Positions 31,165 to 35,240 of a DNA stretch of 35,240 nucleotides are shown piece by piece. The DNA is from Lacticaseibacillus suilingensis (GTDB taxonomy: Bacteria > Bacillota > Bacilli > Lactobacillales > Lactobacillaceae): assembly GCF_016861845.1 (NCBI RefSeq), contig NZ_BOLV01000022.1, positions 1 to 35,240 of the forward strand, read 5' to 3'. Within the stretch, counting starts at the first letter, position 1. Every line of letters starts with the position of its first letter. The translations under genes were made by a program, and so were the position numbers. The notes below the pieces were generated by a model. It made no database searches and was not told where the DNA came from. It saw nothing but the letters and a program-made list of their open reading frames with translations.

Positions 31165-31225
31165 ACCGCCCCAGGGAGTCGAACCCTGGTGCATCAGCAG
31201 GCGCTGACGCTAACCCGGTGGCGGT
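31165..31225 (-). ncRNA. tRNA-like minihelix 5 with extra arm
   Basis: On the minus strand ACCGCC pairs with GGCGGT, followed by ACCGGGTTA, then an added hairpin GCGTCAGC-GCCT-GCTGATGC (one G-U) where a tRNA would carry its other arms, then CCAGGG-TTCGACT-CCCTGG. It starts about 9 nt after the sortase stop codon. Confidence 0.6.
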
Positions 31226-31233
31226 GGTGGTAC

Positions 31234-31986
31234 TTAATCGCTAGTCAACGTGCCCACGCGATACGCGGTTGGATCAGAAGCCGTTAGAGACGTGTCAAGG
31301 TGCTTTTGGAGGCCAAGTTTTGTAGGCTTCACCTTGACTAGGTGCCCTTGGACTACATATCGAAACGCTGGATGTTTGTACCCAACTCGCGGACATGTAA
31401 ACAAATGAATCTGTTTGGCGGCACCGGCAGCTGGATCACTAAGGATCGAAGCATCGCTGCCTTCAACCGTATATGCCCGGTCGGCTTCATAGGTGTACTT
31501 GCCTTCTAGCGTATACACGTAGATCAGGCCGCCGGTGCCGGTGCCGCCTTTATAGTCTGACGGCCGGTAGGGCGCGGTCGCATTACGCACGTAGCCCTGG
31601 CTGGTTGTCAGTTGGAAAAGATTAGCGAACAAAACCCCAGGGACATAAGAGCTATGACCTGCAAGGACATAGTTGTTGTCGCCGGGGTTTGTGTTTGCTT
31701 TAACTCGGGCAAGTTCCGCAAGTGCCCCGTAAGTGAGCCCAGCCTCCGTTTTGTAGATAGCTAGGTCAATTCCTACTGACGGGATTGAAACGGCCGTATC
31801 GGCCCGTCTTGCCCGCGTATGGGGCGCTTGTTTGCCCTTCTTGAGTGACTTGATTAGTTGCTGACCATAACTCCGTGCGCGTTGGCCCTTGCTGGCCTCT
31901 TGGGCCGGCTGCCAAACGATCAACGCCACGCCGCTAAGGATCAGCAAGATTAATGCAACAGTTAGTGGCCAACGCTTACGTCGCAT
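31234..31986 (-). CDS. Sortase, partner of the adjacent adhesin
   Basis: 250 residues. N-terminal membrane anchor (LTVALILLILSGVALIVW). Catalytic LAGHSS near residue 108 (His), HLFTCPR near 195 (Cys), and FRYVVQG near 208 (Arg). It cleaves a sorting signal and links the protein to the wall. It starts 3 nt after the adhesin stop with only a weak ribosome site, so translation is probably coupled. The Cys motif is FTCPR rather than the common TLxTC form. Its target is probably the adhesin's LTQTD signal. Class is uncertain (A- or C-like). Confidence 0.85.
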   Translation of the reverse strand: MRRKRWPLTVALILLILSGVALIVWQPAQEASKGQRARSYGQQLIKSLKKGKQAPHTRARRADTAVSIPSVGIDLAIYKTEAGLTYGALAELARVKANTNPGDNNYVLAGHSSYVPGVLFANLFQLTTSQGYVRNATAPYRPSDYKGGTGTGGLIYVYTLEGKYTYEADRAYTVEGSDASILSDPAAGAAKQIHLFTCPRVGYKHPAFRYVVQGHLVKVKPTKLGLQKHLDTSLTASDPTAYRVGTLTSD

Positions 31987-31989
31987 AGG

Positions 31990-34900
31990 CTAAGCCCGCT
32001 TACGCAGCAAGTAGAAGGCCACACCAGCAGCGCCAATCAGAGCAACAACGCCCAGGGCCAACAGAGCGCCATTCAGGGAGTCGTCAGTCTGAGTCAGCTT
32101 TGGTGCTGGCGCGATGTGAACCGTTTGGCCCGCGTCGTTGATGTCAGCGTGGCTCGCAATCAGCTTGCCATCGTGGTAGAGGTCTTCAAAAGCAACCACG
32201 TCGTGGCCGCCAAGGGAGCTGCCATCGAACGTGAAGGTCATGGTCACCTTCATGTCCTTAGCAGTTGCCTTAAAGGTCTTTTCAGCAGTAACTTTCTTGC
32301 CGTTGATCAGAACCGGCTTGCCAGTGGCCTTGTCCATCAGGTAGCCCTTGACGGTGTAGGTCTTGCCAATCACGAGGTCATTAAATTCAACAACGTCGTT
32401 GATCGTCATGTTCTTAGCAGCGGTGGCCGTCTTCTTGCCGTCGGAGGTCGCCGTGGTGTGCAGTTCAATCTTCGGGAAGTGAACGGTTTGGCCTTTGTCG
32501 TTAATGTCTTCGTGAGCAGCAATCAACTTGTTGTTGTGGTAGAGGTATTCAAAGACCACAACATCCTTGCCAGCCAAGGCACGGCCGTCAACGACAAATT
32601 CAACATCGATCGTGCCATCGGCCTTTTCGGCTTTGAAGGTCACGGTCTTGGAAACTTTGGAGCCGTCGGCGTTCTTAACGAACGATCCGTCGGTGTAGTG
32701 CAGGTAGCCCTTGACGGTGTAGGTCTTGCCAACAATCAGATTGTGGTAAGCCACAGCATCCTTAACGATTACCTTTTCTTCTGGAACAACTTCCTTGGAC
32801 CCTTCAGAATCCGTTGCCGTAGTGTGCAACTCAATCTTCGGGAAGTGAACGGTCTGATTCTTATCGTTCACGTCTTCGTGGAAGGCAATCAGATTGTTGT
32901 TGTGGTAGAGGTTTTCAAACACAACCACGTCCTTGCCCGCCAGCAGGCGGCCATCAACCGTGAAGGTCACGTCGATGGTACCCTCGGTCTTCTCGGCGGT
33001 AAAGGAAACTGTTTTAGAGATTTTGTTGCCCTTAGCATCAAGGACAAAAGAGCCATCCGTATAGTGCAGATAGCCGGTTACGGAGTAGTGCTTGCCGACA
33101 ACCAGGTTGCTGTACGCAACGGCATCTTTGATGGTGACGTTTTCCTCAGGCATCACCTGCTTGTCGCCTTCGTCGGAAGTAGCCGTCGTGTGAACCTTTG
33201 GGGTAACCACTTTGACGGTCTGGCCTTCGTCGTTGATGTCAGCGTGGCTAACAATCAGATTGTTGTCACGGTAGAGATCTTCGAAAACAACAAATTCTTT
33301 GCCCATTGCCTTAGAAGCATCAACGGTGTAAGTCATGGTAACCGACCCGTCGGCTTTGTCAGCGACGAACGTCTTTTCAGCAGTAATTGGGTTGCCCTTA
33401 GCGTCAAGAACAACCTTACCTGTGGCCTTATCAATCAGTTGGCCCTTAATGGTATAGGTCTTGCCAACAATCAAATCATGGTAAGCCACCACGTCGTTGA
33501 TCGTGAGATCAGCATCTGGCAGGACGTCATGAGAGCCGTCGACGTCAGTAGCAGTCGTCCCAATCTTAGGCGTGGTGAAGGTAATCGTTTGACCTTCGTC
33601 TTCGATGTCATTGTGCACCGCAACCTCGCGGCCATCACGTGACAGTGTTTCAAAAGCCACAACAGTCTTCCCTGCCAGCAAGTGAGCATCAAACGTGAAT
33701 GGCACGTCAATGTACCCGCTAGTAGTCTTGGCCGTGAACGAAACGGACTTGGTGACCTTGTTACCATTGTCGTCAAGCAGCGCTTCACGCGTGTTCTTAT
33801 CCATCAGCACACCAGTTACGGTGTACTTCTTGCCGATCACGGCGTTTTCGTACTGCACGCGGTCAGTGATGATTGCTTGCTTGTGTGGTTCCTGAATGTG
33901 AGTACCATCTTCTGAGGTAGCCGTGGTATGAATCGTTTCCGGAACCCGTTCGTTAGTGGCAGTCAGATTGATGGTCTTGCCAGCATCCGTTGAGGCAACG
34001 CTGAACTTTTTGATCGTAGAATCCAACTTGAAACCATTGACCGTCTTAGTCTCTTGATACGTCCAGTTACCAGTCATTTCAGAGACGCTCTTATTGAGGC
34101 TAATCTGGCCCTTGGCATCGGTGGTGAAATCACCATAGCTCTTACCATCCTTAGTGAAGTGGAAGGTCACGCCAGCCAATGGATCATTCTTACCTGGTTC
34201 GGTGGAAATGTCGTATTTCTGAAGACGAATATTAACGTTCTTAATGACCTTCACAGTAACCAGAGTACGTGCCGAAATTGGGTCTAGCAGCGGCCGCATT
34301 ACATTTTGCTTGGTCGGATGTGTGAAGTAAATCGGTGTACCAACGTAGTTTTTGTCAATACTGGGAATGTAGGAAATAGTCCCATCAGTTGATTTAGCAT
34401 TAGCGGTTAAAGTCAATTTATTGCCGCTCTTTGAAGCCGTCACCTTGGCACCATTTGTGTACGGAGAATTTGCAAAATTCGCGAATCTACCAGTTGTATC
34501 TGTCAAGGTTACGCTTTGTCCTACGCTGAGGGTGATTTGCTTGTTTGTGAACGATGGAAATCCCATGAAGGTGTTCACCTTGGCATTAACATTCTTTTTG
34601 AACGTATTGTACTGACTCATCGAAAGTGTTCCGCCCATGGACTTCGGCTTGCCACCCAGTGCCTCCCAAATCATGTAATTGGTCGCCATCTGGTTCTTCA
34701 GAGACTTTTGCTTTTGATACCCGTAATATGCAATTGCAGATATTTTCTTCTGCAATGTCCCGGACTGGCTATATTGTGTGTAACCGCTAATTCCTCCTGT
34801 TTGACCTAAAGCCGTCCCGAGCTGAATACAGAAGGCCACCGGCCCGGAAGCATTGCCCACTCGGGTCCCCCAATAGCCGTTATCTTTAATTGTTTTGCCA

Positions 34901-35082
34901 TTTTGAGTCCACGTGGATGATTGATAGGAAATGTGCATGTTAGGATCAACGTAAATCGTCGCAGCCTTGACCGGCTGAGCGGAAACAATTTTTCCCGACA
35001 AAAAAAGACCAGCGACGCCGCCGGCCCCAATTCCTAGCCAATGTATGATGTGCCCCCAAGGACACCTTTTCTCTTTAAACAT
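31990..35082 (-). CDS. VaFE-repeat, thioester-domain surface adhesin
   Basis: 1030 residues. A signal peptide ends near residue 40. A TQXA-type thioester domain (about 45-190) has VAFCIQLG with Cys near 85 and the MIWEALGG motif. An SpaA-like domain lies at about 285-378. Five VaFE domains of some 122 residues begin near 380, 507, 629, 751 and 875; each has the TTAT start, an Asp/Lys-rich region and VVxFE, consistent with internal isopeptide bonds. The C-terminus has KLTQTDDS, a hydrophobic helix, then RKRA. The sorting motif is therefore LTQTD, not LPxTG. GAGAGGAG precedes the ATG. Probably fixes donor to recipient or host surfaces. Confidence 0.88.
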   Translation of the reverse strand: MFKEKRCPWGHIIHWLGIGAGGVAGLFLSGKIVSAQPVKAATIYVDPNMHISYQSSTWTQNGKTIKDNGYWGTRVGNASGPVAFCIQLGTALGQTGGISGYTQYSQSGTLQKKISAIAYYGYQKQKSLKNQMATNYMIWEALGGKPKSMGGTLSMSQYNTFKKNVNAKVNTFMGFPSFTNKQITLSVGQSVTLTDTTGRFANFANSPYTNGAKVTASKSGNKLTLTANAKSTDGTISYIPSIDKNYVGTPIYFTHPTKQNVMRPLLDPISARTLVTVKVIKNVNIRLQKYDISTEPGKNDPLAGVTFHFTKDGKSYGDFTTDAKGQISLNKSVSEMTGNWTYQETKTVNGFKLDSTIKKFSVASTDAGKTINLTATNERVPETIHTTATSEDGTHIQEPHKQAIITDRVQYENAVIGKKYTVTGVLMDKNTREALLDDNGNKVTKSVSFTAKTTSGYIDVPFTFDAHLLAGKTVVAFETLSRDGREVAVHNDIEDEGQTITFTTPKIGTTATDVDGSHDVLPDADLTINDVVAYHDLIVGKTYTIKGQLIDKATGKVVLDAKGNPITAEKTFVADKADGSVTMTYTVDASKAMGKEFVVFEDLYRDNNLIVSHADINDEGQTVKVVTPKVHTTATSDEGDKQVMPEENVTIKDAVAYSNLVVGKHYSVTGYLHYTDGSFVLDAKGNKISKTVSFTAEKTEGTIDVTFTVDGRLLAGKDVVVFENLYHNNNLIAFHEDVNDKNQTVHFPKIELHTTATDSEGSKEVVPEEKVIVKDAVAYHNLIVGKTYTVKGYLHYTDGSFVKNADGSKVSKTVTFKAEKADGTIDVEFVVDGRALAGKDVVVFEYLYHNNKLIAAHEDINDKGQTVHFPKIELHTTATSDGKKTATAAKNMTINDVVEFNDLVIGKTYTVKGYLMDKATGKPVLINGKKVTAEKTFKATAKDMKVTMTFTFDGSSLGGHDVVAFEDLYHDGKLIASHADINDAGQTVHIAPAPKLTQTDDSLNGALLALGVVALIGAAGVAFYLLRKRA
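32113..33945 (-). repeat. Five tandem VaFE-encoding repeats
   Basis: Units of about 366 bp. The third and fourth units (counted from the N-terminus) are the most alike (shared GYLHYTDGSFV and LYHNN); the first and fifth are most diverged. The array is a likely site of length variation by recombination. Confidence 0.8.
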
Positions 35083-35184
35083 TTTTTGTTCTCCTCTCTT
35101 GAAAGTCTAACCAACAACCTACAATCAATGATGGTGCACGGATACATGTCATAGTTTTCTCCCCACAAAAACTGACTAACATTA

Positions 35185-35228
35185 GTGGTGAACCATGATT
35201 CGACGGAATCGTGGTCCACCACTTTTTC
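35185..35228 (+). terminator. Strong hairpin upstream of the adhesin gene
   Basis: GTGGTGAACCATGATTC pairs with GAATCGTGGTCCACCAC (one mismatch and one G-U) with a 4-nt GACG loop, followed on the plus strand by TTTTT. It isolates the adhesin operon from whatever lies beyond 35240. The leader between it and the adhesin start (35083-35184) shows no clear promoter. Confidence 0.65.
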
Positions 35229-35240
35229 GTTTCTGTTAAA

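Noticed and set aside
29810-31225. The T-arm sequences as integrase attachment sites (duplicated 3' ends of a tRNA gene)
   Set aside because: An att duplication would repeat the same sequence. Here the outer stems all differ but remain paired within each element, five copies sit in 1.4 kb, and there is no integrase gene in the window.
29810-31225. True tRNA genes or a plasmid tRNA array
   Set aside because: Elements are 40-61 nt, with no D arm, no anticodon arm and no CCA. Only the acceptor-like stem and T-arm are present.
31165-31232. T-box riboswitch, suggested by GGTGGCGGTGGTGGTAC on the plus strand
   Set aside because: The T-box core and specifier/antiterminator layout is absent, and the stretch is explained as part of tRNA-like element 5.
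32116-33642. 508-aa frame antisense to the adhesin repeats
   Set aside because: It is a shadow produced by the repeats and codon bias of the adhesin gene. It has no ribosome site, and the repeats themselves fit known VaFE domains.
1-35240. CRISPR array or cas genes
   Set aside because: The only regular short repeats are the CCCACG array, which has no spacer-repeat structure of CRISPR size, and no Cas-like protein is encoded.

Overview
The window looks like accessory DNA from a Lacticaseibacillus (casei/paracasei/rhamnosus group) strain, most likely part of a large conjugative plasmid or an integrative conjugative element. The reasons are Firmicutes-type ribosome binding sites, mannose-family PTS genes of lactobacillus type, an ISLre2-family insertion sequence, a Gram-positive type IV secretion operon with a MobL relaxase, and a VaFE-repeat surface adhesin with its own sortase. 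No replication initiator, integrase or complete tRNA gene is visible, so plasmid versus ICE cannot be settled here. Species assignment is inference from protein style.

Layout. Positions 1-3353 (minus strand) hold a mannose/fructose/sorbose-family PTS operon in the order IIA, IIB, IIC, IID, then a small membrane protein and a terminator. A divergent LevR-type regulator lies at 3637-6168. Its AAA+ domain looks catalytically dead and lacks the sigma-54 contact loop. A good cre-like site lies between the two. An ISLre2 element (6219-7946) separates this sugar module from the rest and has no visible target duplication. Between its transposase stop and right end is a large foldable region.

Positions 7960-8850 carry no ordinary genes but are dense in RNA-like features: a type I toxin-antitoxin unit (44-aa hydrophobic peptide against a convergent RNA) and a candidate structured RNA of about 290 nt with its own promoter and terminator. 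Positions 8892-13449 (minus) are the DNA-processing block: lipoprotein nuclease, DUF3991/TOPRIM protein, MobL relaxase, an unknown accessory protein and a ribbon-helix-helix protein. Just upstream is a probable oriT with a three-way-junction palindrome and six CCCACG-type repeats at about 21-bp spacing.

Positions 13763-29760 (minus) form one tightly coupled conjugation operon: small unknown genes, a VirB2-like peptide, an EssB-like bitopic protein, a DUF5011 surface protein, SSB, an ArdC-type antirestriction protein, the VirD4 coupling protein, VirB6-, VirB3-, TrsD- and VirB4-like proteins, a cell wall hydrolase and two membrane-anchored proteins. Positions 29800-31230 lie between this operon and the adhesin-sortase pair. 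They hold a RelB-like orphan, a second type I toxin-antitoxin unit, and the most striking signal in the window. This is five short tRNA-like elements, each with a canonical T-arm stacked on a 6-7 bp acceptor-like stem and no normal D or anticodon arm. Their stem sequences differ but the pairing is kept. Positions 31234-35082 (minus) encode the sortase and the adhesin, whose sorting signal appears to be LTQTD rather than LPxTG.

Together this reads as a self-transmissible element. It has its own cell-contact adhesin, antirestriction and ssDNA-protection functions, two RNA-regulated toxins for maintenance, and a sugar-uptake cargo module joined to it across an IS.
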